From contig CM026562.1 in assembly GCA_015143295.1 (NCBI GenBank), positions 12,738,041-12,802,040 of the forward strand: 64,000 bases of DNA, written 5' to 3'. The notes beneath the pieces are model-generated. The model ran no database searches and was not told the DNA's origin. It saw only the letters and a list, made by a program, of their open reading frames with translations. Shown here in pieces: positions 33,030 to 44,500 of the stretch. The DNA comes from Tetracentron sinense. Taxonomy: Eukaryota; Streptophyta; Magnoliopsida; Trochodendrales; Trochodendraceae. Every line of letters begins with the position of its first letter. Position 1 is the stretch's first letter. A program made the position numbers and the translations under genes.

Positions 33030-33312
33030 GAGGAGAGGGTTAGAGAGTTCCTTTTGTATTTTGATAGGTGGGCATGTCCACCTTTACTTTGATTGTATTT
33101 GGTATATGTTAACTTGGAATATTATTTGGAGTTATAGATGAAAAGAAAAAGTTGGCTTATGCTTCCGCACTTATGTTTAGTTTCCGCGCTCTGATTATCA
33201 TTGTATTATATTATGTTTAGCCTCTTGCATTACAGGATGATTTGACAGGTACACGTAGTCACCTCTAAAGTATCCCTTAACTCGTAGGGGGTATTTTGGG
33301 GCGCGACAGAGG

Positions 33313-33326
33313 TGGTATCAGAGCTC
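33313..33326 (+). promoter_or_regulatory. Element A primer-binding site (tRNA-Met)
   Basis: tggtatcagagctc starts five bases after the LTR end. Its first 12 bases are the usual initiator tRNA-Met complement. Confidence 0.9.
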
Positions 33327-33646
33327 TAGGCATTAGAGTCCCTAGGGTCACATAGGAATGATACCATGATTGAACTAGGTATTAGAATTACTTTAAAGAG
33401 TTGTATTCCAAGTATGGACTAACAAGTTAGTCCTAGTCAAGGTAGGTTGAACTCCAACCGAACATAGAGTCCTACCCTAGGAACATGGATTGTATGTGAT
33501 GTCATTGTTGTGTATACCATGTGTGCGTTAATTGTGTTATGCTTATTAAATATGCTTGATGAATATGTATTGAGTGAATTGCGAAAATTGTACTAAATGC
33601 GTATCCAAGTTAGACTGATATTGTATTGTCGTTCTCAGGAGAAATC

Positions 33647-34909
33647 ATGATACGCAATACCCGGGGTCGCGGGTACAACACGAGGGGCAATGGAGGTGAT
33701 GCTCCATCGGGTGATGATCAACCCGGCTTTGCCCAAGCATTTGCATCCATAGCCGAGACTTTGGCTATGTTGGCGGCAAGGCAACCGGCCACTCCGCCTA
33801 ATGCGGCACTTATACCTGCACCTTCTAACCGAGCCCAAGCCGGGATAGAAGCTTTCCGGAGGATGAGGCCTCCAACTTTTTGTGGAAGCATTGATCCACT
33901 TGTCGCCGAGGGTTGGATTCGACAACTTGAGAAGATATTCTCGGTATTGGCACCTACAGAAGTAAAGAGGGTCACATGGGCTGCCTTTATGCTTGAAGGC
34001 GAGGCCGACCATTGGTGGAAGTCTGCACTTCGGACCCGAGAGTTGACCCGGCAAGGCCAAGAATGGACATCGGGAGAATTCTTGGACGTTTTCTACTAGA
34101 AGTACTTTCCGGTTGGGATGAAAGAAAAGAAAGAAATTGAATTTATTACCTTGGAGCAAGGTAATATGTCTGTAGCGGCTTACGAAGCCAAGTTCTCAGA
34201 GCTATCTCGATTTGCTCCACACATGATAGCTACCGAGGCTATGAAGGCCCGGAAACTCGAGAGGGGGTTGAAGGCCTACCTCAAGGATCGTGTCTCAATG
34301 TTCCGACATGAGACATATTCAGAAGTTGTGGACAAGGCATTGTTGGCCGAGTCGAATTCCGAAGAGTTCTTTAAGAGAAGAGGAATAGAAAAGGGACAGT
34401 CTAGTAGTTCAGGGGAGAAGAGAGCTAGGACTATGTCTTATCAGTCTGCAGGGCCGGCTCAGTCACAGAGGAGGTACTCGGCACCACAGGTTCCCCGCCC
34501 TTGTGCTCCACCGGCTTTTCGCCCGGCTACCTCGTATGCTCCTCACCCCGCAGTGACTCAGGCTACGGGTTATACTCCTCCCACTTATTCACATGATGTC
34601 TGCACCCTTTGTGGAAGGAGGCATCCAGCAGGGGAATGTCGGAAGGCTACAGGAGGCTTTTTTCATTGTGGCGACCAGGGCCACATGATTCGGGATTGTC
34701 CCCGACGTCAATTGCCAGCTCAGTCTTCGGGGAGCAGGCCCCCGATTAGGCAGACATCTCAGCCTAGCTCTTCTCAGGCTTCGAGGGCCTCACAGTCTAC
34801 CCGGCCTCCTCGCCCAGCCACTCAGGGCCGAGTCTTCTCCCTATCGGAGAGAGACGCACGTGCATCCGACAATGTCGTGCAAGGTACGCAAAAAAATTCT
34901 AGAGTCTAA
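33647..34909 (+). pseudogene. Element A gag
   Basis: ATG at 33647, aligned with the start of B gag, gives MIRNTRGRGYNTRGNGG. The capsid domain follows with GIEAFRRMRPPTFCGSIDP, WIRQLEKIFSVLAPTEVKR and DHWWKSALR. An amber TAG at 34097-34099 cuts it, and the frame then continues without change through EFITLEQGNMSVAAYEAKF. Near 34600-34700 lie CTLCGRRHPAGEC and the zinc knuckle, which reads FFHCGDQGHMIRDC. Its first Cys is replaced by Phe, while B has CFRC. Read without splicing, gag ends at TAA 34907-34909, eight codons inside the proposed intron. Confidence 0.9.
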
Positions 34910-35018
34910 GTTGTGTAAATTCTATGGTTTATTATGTGATTATTTATACTAAGGGTTACCTATGTATGATGCTTGTTGTTGTTTGAAATCTACTAATAGT
35001 AGCTACTTAATCGCACAG
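34884..35018 (+). other. Predicted GT-AG intron at the gag-pro junction, element A
   Basis: The 5' site reads CAAG|GTACGC, the 3' site CGCACAG|GCGC. A near-consensus branch site TACTAAT lies with its A at 34996, 22 nt from the 3' end. Removing the 135 bp joins ...VVQ to [12 protein letters not shown] in frame, which is how B also reads after its own intron. Unspliced RNA meets a TAA at 34907. Splicing would thus switch from gag to gag-pol. This is sequence inference; no transcript was available. Confidence 0.7.
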
Positions 35019-38000
35019 GCGCTTTATTAGTGAACGAGTGTCTCACCCGTGTGTTGATCGACACAGGATCCACTCACTCCTTTGTGTCACCTAGTTTCGC
35101 GAAGGGATTTTTGACTGAGGCTACTCCGTTAAAGCAGGAGTTGACCATTGCAACTCCACTCGGTAAGTCAGTTGATACGGACAAGATATTTAGGGATAGT
35201 GTGGTTCAAGTGGGGGAGAATGAACTGTTAGCCGATCTCATCGTCCTAGATTTTCAAGACTTGGATTTTGATGTCATCTTAGGGATGGATTGGTTGTCAA
35301 ACCATCACGGGCATGTTGCGTGTTTTGAAAAGATGGTGAATTTCAAGCCGGAAGGGGGTAAGCCTTTTCACTTCCGAGGATTAAGAGAGAGGGACATTGC
35401 TCGCCTCGCAGCCTTGAGTATAGCAAACCCAGAAGCACAAAACTCCTCGGCCATTCCGGTCGTGAGTGAGTTCTTGGACGTGTTTCCAGAGGAACTTCCC
35501 GGGTTACCTCCGAATCGGGAGATTGAGTTCGCTATAGAGCTTACTCCGGGCACCGCTCCGATTTCAAGAGCCCCATATAGAATGGCCCCGATAGAGCTTG
35601 AAGAATTGAAGAAGCAAATTGAGGAGTTACAACAACTTGGTTTCATCCAACCAAGTGTGTCACCGTGGGGAGCTCCGGTCCTTTTTGTAAAGAAGAAAGA
35701 CGGGTCGATGAGAATGTGTATAGACTACTGTCAGTTGAACAAGGTAACTATCAAGAATCGTTATCCCTTGCCAAGGATCGATGACTTGTTCGACCAACTG
35801 AAGGGAGCGAGATTCTTCTCCAAAATTGATCTTAGATCGGGGTATCATCAATTAAGGATCAAGGCGGAAGATGTTCCGAAGATGGCTTTCAGGACTCGGT
35901 ATGGGCATTACGAGTTCCTTGTCATGCCTTTTGGGCTGACGAATGCACCGGCGGCATTCATGGATTTGATGAACCGAGTGTTCCGATCTTACTTGGATCG
36001 ATGCGTGATTGTATTCATTGATGACATTTTGGTGTATTCCCAGACACGGGAAGATCACGCACGAGACCTCCGCCTTGCTCTGGAGATGTTGAGAGAGCAT
36101 AGGCTATATGCCAAATTGAGTAAGTGCGAGTTCTGGTTAGAGAAGGTCGCATTTCTTGGACACGTGGTGTCGGCCGAGGGCATTTCTGTAGATCCAGCCA
36201 AGGTTGAGGCAGTCATGAGTTGGGAGAGGCCCAAGAGCGTCACGGAGATACGTAGTTTCCTCGGATTGGCAGGCTACTACCGGAGATTTGTGGAGGGATT
36301 CTCTAGTCTGGTTGCACCTCTCACCTATTTGACAAGGAAAAATGCAAAGTTCAGTTGGAGTGACCGGTGTGAAGTAAGTTTCCAAGAGTTGAAGAAACGC
36401 CTCACCACAGCCCCTGTCCTTACTGTGCCATCTGGACCTTTTGGGTATGAGGTGTATAGTGATGCCTCTCACGTCGGACTCGGGTGTGTCCTAATGCAAC
36501 ACAAGAAAGTCATTGCCTATGCATCAAGGCAGTTGAAGGAGCATGAAAAGAACTACCCCACTCACGACTTGGAGCTTGCGGCGGTCGTGTTTGCACTCAA
36601 AATTTGGCGACATTATCTGTACGGGGTGGAGTTCTATGTGTACACGGACCATAAGAGCCTCAAGTATCTCTTTTCCCAAAAAGAGTTAAACTTGCGACAA
36701 CGACGTTGGATTGAGTTCTTAAAAGACTATGAGTGCACTATCCAATATCACCCGGGAAAAGCAAACGTGGTGGCAGACGCCTTGAGTAGGAAACCACCGG
36801 GGTTGTTGGCTCACATGTTGGTGCGGGAATGGAGATTGTTAGACGATTTGGCGAATCTGGACATCAGTGTGAATGATTCTGTCCGCAGTCCTGTTTTGGC
36901 AAATGTTACGGTTCGGCCGTACCTTATAGATTTGATCCAGGAGTACCAAGCCACGGATGCTGACTTGTTGGCTTTTCGGGACAAGGAAATTGCCAAGGGT
37001 TGTACGGACTTCTCTCTCAATAGCCGGGGTGCTATTACATTCAAGGGAAGACTTTGTGTCCCAGCCAATGCAGACCTTCGGAGAGAGATCATGGATGAAG
37101 CTCACCGTTCAAAGTACACAGTGCATCCTGGGGGTACGAAGATGTACCGGAACCTCAAGAGTCACTTTTGGTGGCGAATTATGAAGAGGGAGGTTGCGGA
37201 GTATGTGGCACGGTGTTTGGTGTGCCAACGGGTGAAAGCGGAGCATTTGAGACCGGCGGGTCTTTTGCAGTCTCTCCCTATTCCCGAGTGGAAATGGGAA
37301 CATATCTCTATGGACTTTATCATGGGATTGCCGAAGACGGTTAGGAAGGCCGATGCTATATGGGTAGTTGTTGATAGACTCACGAAGTCCGCTCATTTCT
37401 TACCGTACCGGACTACATTCAACTCCAATCAGTTAGCGGAGCTATACATCAAGGAAATAGTCCGATTACACGGGGTGCCAGTGAGTATTGTGTCGGATAG
37501 AGACCCAAGATTCACATCCAGGTTTTGGAAAAGTTTTCAAGGTGCAATGGGCTCCCGGTTAGACTTTAGCACAGCTTTCCACCCATAGACCGACGGGCAA
37601 ACCGAGAGGGTGAATCAGGTTATTGAAGATATGCTCCGAGCATGTATGGTAGACTTCAAGGGAAGTTGGGAAGATCACCTACCTTTGGTGGAATTCACCT
37701 ACAACAATAGTTATCAAGAAAGCATACAAATGGCGCCTTTCGAGGCTTTGTACGGAAGGAGTTGTAGATCCCCGTTGTATTGGGATGAAGTGGGAGAAAG
37801 AAAGATTTTGGGCCCCGAGTTAATTGAACAAACCGCGGATAGGGTCAAGCTTATCCGGGAGAGGTTAAAGACCGCACAAGATAGACAGAAAAGGTATGCC
37901 GACAACCGAAGGAGGGATCTTGAATTCCGAGTCGATGATTTTGTGTTTTTAAGGATTTCACCGACCAAAGGTGTTATGCGATTCGGGAAGAGAGGCAAGC

Positions 38001-38350
38001 TTAGCCCAAGATATGTGGGTCCGTTCGAGATCATTACTCGAGTCGGTGAAGTTGCTTACCGTGTTGCTTTGCCCTCTCACATGGCGGCGGTCCACGATGT
38101 GTTTCATATCTCCATGCTTCGGAAGTACATCCCAGATCCTTCTCACGTCATCGAGCTTGATCCAGTTGAGATTCGAGAGGACCTCACTTTGGTTGAGAAG
38201 CCGGTTCATATTTTGGATCGAAGAGACCAAGTACTTCGCAACAAGACTATTCCGCTAGTCCTCGTGCAATGGCAATATCATGCACGAGAAGAAGCCACGT
38301 GGGAGCGTGAAGCCGAAGTCAAAGCAAAGTATCCCGAGTTGTTTGAATAG
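35019..38350 (+). pseudogene. Element A pol: protease, RT, RNase H, integrase, chromodomain
   Basis: The protease has [15 protein letters not shown] (DTG near 35060). RT follows with [36 protein letters not shown] and the catalytic FIDD at 36014-36025. RNase H starts at [11 protein letters not shown] and has TDHKSLKYL. Integrase has the His/Cys region ([19 protein letters not shown]) and the catalytic Asp residues in SMDFIMGL and SDRDPRF. An amber at 37586-37588 replaces the codon before TDGQTERVN, five codons ahead of the catalytic Glu at 37604-37606. After it the frame runs on to a chromodomain (HILDRRDQVLRNKTIPLVL) and ends at 38350. Apart from that single stop the frame is open. Confidence 0.95.
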
Positions 38351-38428
38351 ACTTGTGCATATGGCTTGTAATTTTGTTTTGATTTTGTGCATGTATGTAT
38401 CGTCCAAATTTCGGGGACGAAATTTTTG

Positions 38429-38441
38429 TAAGGGGGGAGAA
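38429..38441 (+). promoter_or_regulatory. Element A polypurine tract
   Basis: The purine run taaggggggagaa lies directly before the TGTAGC start of the 3' LTR. It follows the conserved aaatttcggggacgaaattt segment. Confidence 0.9.
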
Positions 38442-40747
38442 TGTAGCACCCCGGATTTTTTCATCTTTAATGAATGGCACTCTCGTAGCTAATTGGCCGT
38501 TTTCGTAGTGTAATTAATAAATAAAGGAGAAATTGGAAATTTTGCAATGTTAGAAATGTGCGATTTCGAGAGACGAATCCAACGCAAGTTGAATCGTCGA
38601 AATCGGACGAGCGAGTCAAAAGATATGGCCAAAACAGTCGGGACCAGCAGAGCACCGATCGCTCGGTCCATGGAGCGATCGATCGGTCCAAAACCGATCG
38701 ATCGGAGGCTATCGACTGGTTGAAAAATTTGTATGGGGAAATTTTTCAGAGAGTGAGTTTTTGACCGGTCGATCGGTCAATAACACCGATCGCTCGGTAG
38801 GCAACCGATCGATCGGTCATAACCACCGATCGCTCGGTCTTCATGTTTTTCAGAATTTTCATTAAGGGCTTTTTCATCTTTTGGGGTTTAAACCCTTACC
38901 CATAAGGGCTTGCCCGAGCCTTTAGGGCTTCATTCACAGCACTTAAGGGATTTTGAGAGATAGAGAGAAAGGAGAAGGGGATTTGCAACTAGGGTTTTTC
39001 CATTGGAGAATGAATCAAAGGGGTTTAAGAACCCTAGCTCACCCAACTCGTTTTGCTTCAAGTTCAAGGCTCAAGCTCGTGTGGGGTTCCCTTCTCAAGC
39101 TAGGGCAGCACTCTCTACGGTATTTTCAAGAGGGTTTCCTACCCAATCAAGTATAGTTTGAGTAAGGGCTTTCTTCTTCCAAGTTGGAGTTTAAATCAAG
39201 GTCTACACCAAGATCAAGCTTCGATTCAAGGTTAGTACACTCTACTAACTTTCTTTAGCAATAATCTAGTTTTTCCCCTTTGACATTATGATGTTGGTCT
39301 TGTATCTTCCCTTACTTGAAATGTGCTATACTTCCTAAACCTAAACAAGATAAATGTGAATGTGGGGTTGTATGTATGAATGGTGGATGTAGAGGCGATT
39401 GGATGCCGTTGGACGTGGTGAAATGTGGGTATGGAAAATGGTGGAAGGGCACTCTATGAATAATGAACATACTTGGATGTTGTGTTGGAAATTTATGCGC
39501 TAAAAAGGGGAAATAAAACTACTAAAATGTTGCACACCGGATGTTGGATAATATGCCTAAACCAAGAATAAATGAAATTGATAAAGGAAATGGATGTAAG
39601 CTTTATGTAATTATTCTTGTAAATGATGACTTGACCAAATGCCATGTTGATCACCTAAATGCTTACATGTTATACTATGAATTGAAATATGATGCGATAT
39701 CCCTCTTGTTACACGTGTCCCCGTGATTGTCACTATTGGCACGCGCACGAGTACACATGCATGCATGAAACCGGGTTTTCCAAGATTGTATTATACATGT
39801 TGAATCAACAACGGAACAAGAACATGACAAGGAGGTTGGTAGTCCAAGGAAGGGAACAAGAACATGACAAGGAGGTTGGTAGCCCAAGGAAGGGTGCTAG
39901 CCTCTGGCTCACAAGAGAAATGGAACAAGAACATGACAAGGAGGTTGGTAGCCCAAGGAAGGGTGCTAGCCTCTGGCTCACAAGAGAAATGGAACAAGAA
40001 CATGACAAGGAGGTTGGTAGCCTAAGGAAGGGTGCTAGCCTCTGGCTCACAAGTATACAAGTCAAGAACAAATCAAGACATGAAATACAAGACAAGACAC
40101 GACACACATACATGATTTGACCGAGACACGAAAAAGGTTTCCGAGACATGAGTTTTACCGAGGTTTTTGCATTCATACACGCATGTCAAGATATGGCTAT
40201 GTATCTTATGCTTTCACTATTGCTTTAAATTAATATCTTGTATTGCTCACTGTTGTTATGCTTTCGCTATTGTTATGGTTAGCTAGCAGTTTGTACTCGT
40301 TGAGTATTCCATGCTCAGCCGTACTTTTATGTCGGCAGGTACTGTGGATGTCCTCGACCCCGAGCCTTGGGTCGAGGAGGAGTATGTAGAGGAGAGGGAG
40401 CCACCTATCCCATGGCAGTCTCAGGAGGATAGGGACTTGGATGTGTGGCCATACCTCGACTACTGTTGAGAGGAGAGGGTTAGAGAGTTCCTTTTGTATT
40501 TTGATAGGTGGGCATGTCCACCTTTACTTTGATTGTATTTGGTATATGTTAACTTGGAATACTATTTGGAGTTATAGAAGAAAAGAAAAAGTTGGCTTAT
40601 GCTTCCGCACTTATGTTTAGTTTCCGCGCTCTGATTAGCATTGTATTATATTATGTTTAGCCTCTTGCATTACAGGATGGTTTGACTGGTACACGTAGTC
40701 ACCTCTAAAGTACCCCTTAACTCCTAGGGGTATTTTGGGGCACGACA
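38442..40747 (+). repeat. 3' LTR of element A
   Basis: 2306 bp, nearly identical to the 5' LTR. The 39-bp length difference is explained by one 40-bp duplication in the minisatellite (about 39813-39900) and a one-base loss near the end. The terminal cgcgaca is cacgaca here. Confidence 0.96.
40329..40469 (+). CDS. LTR micro-ORF, A 3' LTR copy, 46 aa
   Basis: Encodes the same peptide as the 5' LTR copy; the only base change noticed is TAT to TAC at the Tyr before the final Cys (synonymous). The hairpin before it has one G-C to G-T change that keeps pairing as G-U. Confidence 0.45.
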   Translation: MSAGTVDVLDPEPWVEEEYVEEREPPIPWQSQEDRDLDVWPYLDYC

Positions 40748-40752
40748 CATAT

Positions 40753-41437
40753 GATTGCCACTGAGGCAATGATGGCGAGGAGGTTTGAGCAAGGACTCAA
40801 GGATGTCATCATGGAGAAAGTATCGGTCTTTAGGCACGCCACTTACGCTGAAGTGGTGGATAAAGCCTTGTTGGTTGAGACCAACTCTGAGGCGGTGTCC
40901 AAGAAGAGGGAATTGACGAGAAGCCAATCCAGTAGTTCAGCACGTCTAGAGAGGCGGGCTCGTACCAGCCCTTATCAATATGCGTGGCCAGCACCACCGA
41001 TGAGGCCATCTTATGCGCCTCCAGCTCCACGGCAGTATGTGCCTCAGGCACCGCGACCTCAGGCTCTTCCGGCTCCACGGCCAGTTACACCTCAGACGGT
41101 GAGGTATGCTCCACCTTCGGCCCCTCCGACTTATACACACGAGGTCTGCACTTCGTGCGGCCGAAGGTACCCGACAGGAGATTGCCGAAGGGCATCGGGT
41201 GGATGCTTTCGTTGTGGTCGCCAGGGCCATATGATCAGGGATTGCCCCAATCGGCATTTACCAGGCCAGTCTCAGTGGATTAGGCCACCAGCACGCCCAG
41301 CAGGATCATATCAGGCGTCATCTCAGACTACCAGGTCTACACCTCAGTCTCGCCAGGCAAACCAGGGGCGAGTTTTTGCCTTAACAGAGGGTGATGCACT
41401 TGCATCTGACGATGTAGTGCAAGGTACGCAATTGTAG
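40753..41437 (+). pseudogene. Element B gag, second part
   Basis: Continues gag after the second copy of the CATAT duplication with MIATEAMMARRFEQGLKD. It then has a Pro-rich linker, CTSCGRRYPTGDC and an intact zinc knuckle CFRCGRQGHMIRDC. The conserved tail FALTEGDALASDDVVQG leads into the intron at 41424. If not spliced, gag ends at TAG 41435-41437, four codons inside the intron. Confidence 0.88.
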
Positions 41438-41571
41438 CTTATTTAATTATCCGTAAATTAAACTGTTAAGTATTAATTGATTGTGTACGTACTTGGCATG
41501 TTATATATGTATATATACCTACATGTATACACTGTTGATGCATGGATTAACTCCGCTAGTCAAAATTTCAG
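41424..41571 (+). other. Predicted GT-AG intron at the gag-pro junction, element B
   Basis: 148 bp, with the same 5' context CAAG|GTACGCA as in A, 3' end AATTTCAG|GAACC, and a branch-like GGATTAAC whose A at 41550 is 21 nt from the 3' end. Splicing gives [15 protein letters not shown] in frame. Its length is not a multiple of three, so without splicing pol is out of frame as well as behind a stop. The inner sequence hardly resembles that of A, while the ends and position are kept. Confidence 0.72.
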
Positions 41572-44500
41572 GAACCCTACTAGTCAATGAGTATTTGGCT
41601 CGAGTGTTGATTGATACCGGGTCTACTCATTCATTTGTCTCACCGAGTTTTTCAGAAGGCTTTTCTGTAGAGCCAAGTCAGCTAGAACCGGAGTTAGCCA
41701 TTTCGACTCCTCTCGGCAAAACAGTATTGGCAGATAAAGTGTATAGAAATAGTGTGGTCCAAGTTGGAAGCCACGAGTTGGCGGTTGATCTCATCGTCCT
41801 TGGATTCCAAGACTTTGATGTTATATTGGGAATGGATTGGTTAGCAGCACATCATGGGCATGTAGCTTGCTTTGAGAAAATGGTACTCTTCAAGCCAGTA
41901 GAAGGAAAACCATTCCACTTTCGCGGGTTGAAAAGTAGATATATTGCTCATTTTGCGGCGTTGAGCTTAGCTAACCCCGAGCCAAAGGACTCATCGACTA
42001 TTCCGATTGTGAGTGAGTTCCTGGATGTATTTCTAGAGGAGTTGCCAGGATTGCCTCCAGACAAGGAGATTGAGTTTGTGATCGAGCTTGCACCAGGCAC
42101 AGCTCCTATTTTCAGGGCTCCGTATAGAATGGCCCCTATTGAACTCAAAGAGTTAAAGACCCAGTTGGAAGAATTACAAGGTCTTGGTTTCATTCGACCA
42201 AGTGTCTCACCGTGGGGTGCCCCGGTGTTGTTTGTTAAGAAGAAAGATGGCTCGATGCGGATGTGCGTCGATTACAGGCAATTGAACAAAGTCACTATAA
42301 AGAATAGGTATCCCTTGCCTAGGATTGATGACTTGTTCGATCAGTTGAAGGGAGCGAAATTTTTCTCGAAGATAGACCTTCGATCGGGTTATCACCAGTT
42401 GAAGATTAAGGTGGAAGATGTTCCCAAAACTGCTTTCAAGACTCGGTATGGACACTACAAGTTCTTGGTGATGCCTTTTGGACTCACGAACGCGCCGGCA
42501 GCCTTTATGGATTTGATGAACCGGGTGTTCCAGCCATATCTTGATAGGTGCGTGATTGTATTTGTTGATGACATTTTGGTCTATTCCCAGACACGGGAAG
42601 ATCACACACGCGACCTATGCCTTGCTTTGGAAATGCTAAGAGAGCACAAGCTATACGCCAAACTTAGCAAGTGTGAGTTTTGGTTGGAAGAGGTGGCATT
42701 CCTAGGCCACGTTGTTTCTGCAGAAGGTATCTCGGTAGATCCAAAGAAGATCGAAGCAATTATGAGTTGGGCGAGGCCCAAGAGTGTTACCGAGATACGC
42801 AGCTTTCTTGGGTTGGCAGGCTACTACAGGAGATTCGTAGAGGGTTTCTCTAGCCTTGCAGCACCGCTCACTTACCTGACAAGGAAGAACGCCAAGTTTG
42901 TATAGAGTGATAAGTGCGAGATCAGTTTCACGGAACTGAAGAAGAGACTTACTACAGCCCCTGTCCTTACTGTGCCATCTGGACCTTATGGGTATGAGGT
43001 GTATAGTGATGCCTCACACGTTGGACTTGGGTGTGTACTCATGCAGCACAAGAAAGTCATTGCCTATGCATCGAGGCAATTGAAGGAGCATGAGAAGAAT
43101 TACCCCACGCACGACTTAGAGCTTGCCGCAGTCGTGTTTGCACTCAAGATCTGGCGACATTACTTATACGGGGTGGAATTCTATGTGTATACGGACCACA
43201 AGAGCCTCAAGTACCTCTTTTCCCAAAAGGAATTGAATCTAAGGCAACGGCGTTGAATGGAATTTTTGAAAGACTATGATTATACCATTCAATACCACCT
43301 GGGTAAAGCAAATGTAGTGGCTGATGCTTTGAGTAGAAGATCTCCGGGGTTATTAGCATGCATGTTAGTGCAGGAATGGAAGCTACTTGAAGACTTGGCA
43401 AATCTGGACATTAGTGTGAATGACTCTGTTCGTAGTCCTATCTTGGCAAATGTCACGGTTCGGCCATACATTATAGATTTGATCCAAGAATACCAAGCCA
43501 CGGATGCTGAATTGTTGGCTTATCGGGACAAGGAAGTTGCTAAGGGTAGTGAGGACTTCTCTCTCACTAGTCGGGGTGCTATCACATTCAAGGGAAGGCT
43601 GTGCGTCCCAGCCAATGCAGATCTTCGAAGAGAGATTTTGGATGAAGCACACCGTTCGAAGTACACAGTGCATCCAGGGGGTACAAAGATGTACCGGAAC
43701 CTCAAGAGTCACTTTTTGTGGTGGAATATGAAGAGGGAGGTTGCGGAATATATAGCACGGTGCTTGGTGTGTCAACAGGTAAAAGCAGAACACATGCGGC
43801 CCGCAGGTCTATTACAGTCCCTTCCGATTCCCGAGTGGAAATGGGAGAACATATCCATGGATTTCATAGTTGGCTTGCCAAAGACGGCAAGGGGCTCAGA
43901 TGCGATATGGGTAGTAGTGGATCGTTTGACGAAGTCCGCTCACTTCTTACCTTACCGAACTACTTTCAACTCTAGTCAGTTAGCCGCTTTGTACATCAAG
44001 GAAGTGGTGAGGTTGCACGGAGTGCCCGTTAGTATTGTGTCAGATCGGGATCCAAGATTCACATCACGATTCTGGAAAAGCTTCCAGGAGGCTATGGGTT
44101 CCCGACTTGATTTCAGCACCGCTTTTCATCCACAGATGGATGGACAAACCGAGAGAGTGAACCAAGTCATTGAAGACATGCTTCGGGCTTGTATGTTGGA
44201 TTTCAGAGGCAGTTGGGAAGAGCACTTGCCTTTGGTTGAATTCGCCTATAATAACAGCTATCAGGCAAGTATCCAAATGGCACCATTTGAGGCCTTGTAT
44301 GGGCGAAGTTGTAGGTCTCCTCTCTATTGGGATGAGGTAGGAGAAAGGAAAGTACTTGGTCCGGAGTTGATTGAGCAAACTGCAGGCACAGTTAAGATCA
44401 TTCGGGATCGATTGAAAGCCGCTCAAGATCACCAGAAAAGTTATGCGGACACGCGCCGTAGGGACTTGGAATTTCAAGTAGGGGAGCAAGTTTTTGTGAA

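Larger units (their letters stand above)
31042..33308 (+). repeat. 5' LTR of element A
   Basis: TGTAGCACCC to GGGGCGCGACA, 2267 bp. It is organised as a conserved block (about 31185-31240), palindrome array (31254-31440), leader, minisatellite (32413-32622), micro-ORF and two hairpins. Confidence 0.96.
31042..40747 (+). mobile_element. Tekay-type chromovirus A, full length, nested in B gag
   Basis: A complete 9706-bp element with exact 5-bp duplication CATAT (31037-31041 and 40748-40752). Both LTRs start TGTAGCACCCCGGA. By eye the LTRs differ at about two dozen sites plus one 40-bp duplication, near 1%, so this is the youngest insertion in the window. It has a gag-pro intron and two amber codons. 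Confidence 0.96.

Noticed and set aside
35368..35646. Minus-strand ORFs within pol of A and B
   Set aside because: They are shadows of the reverse transcriptase coding strand, with no independent support.
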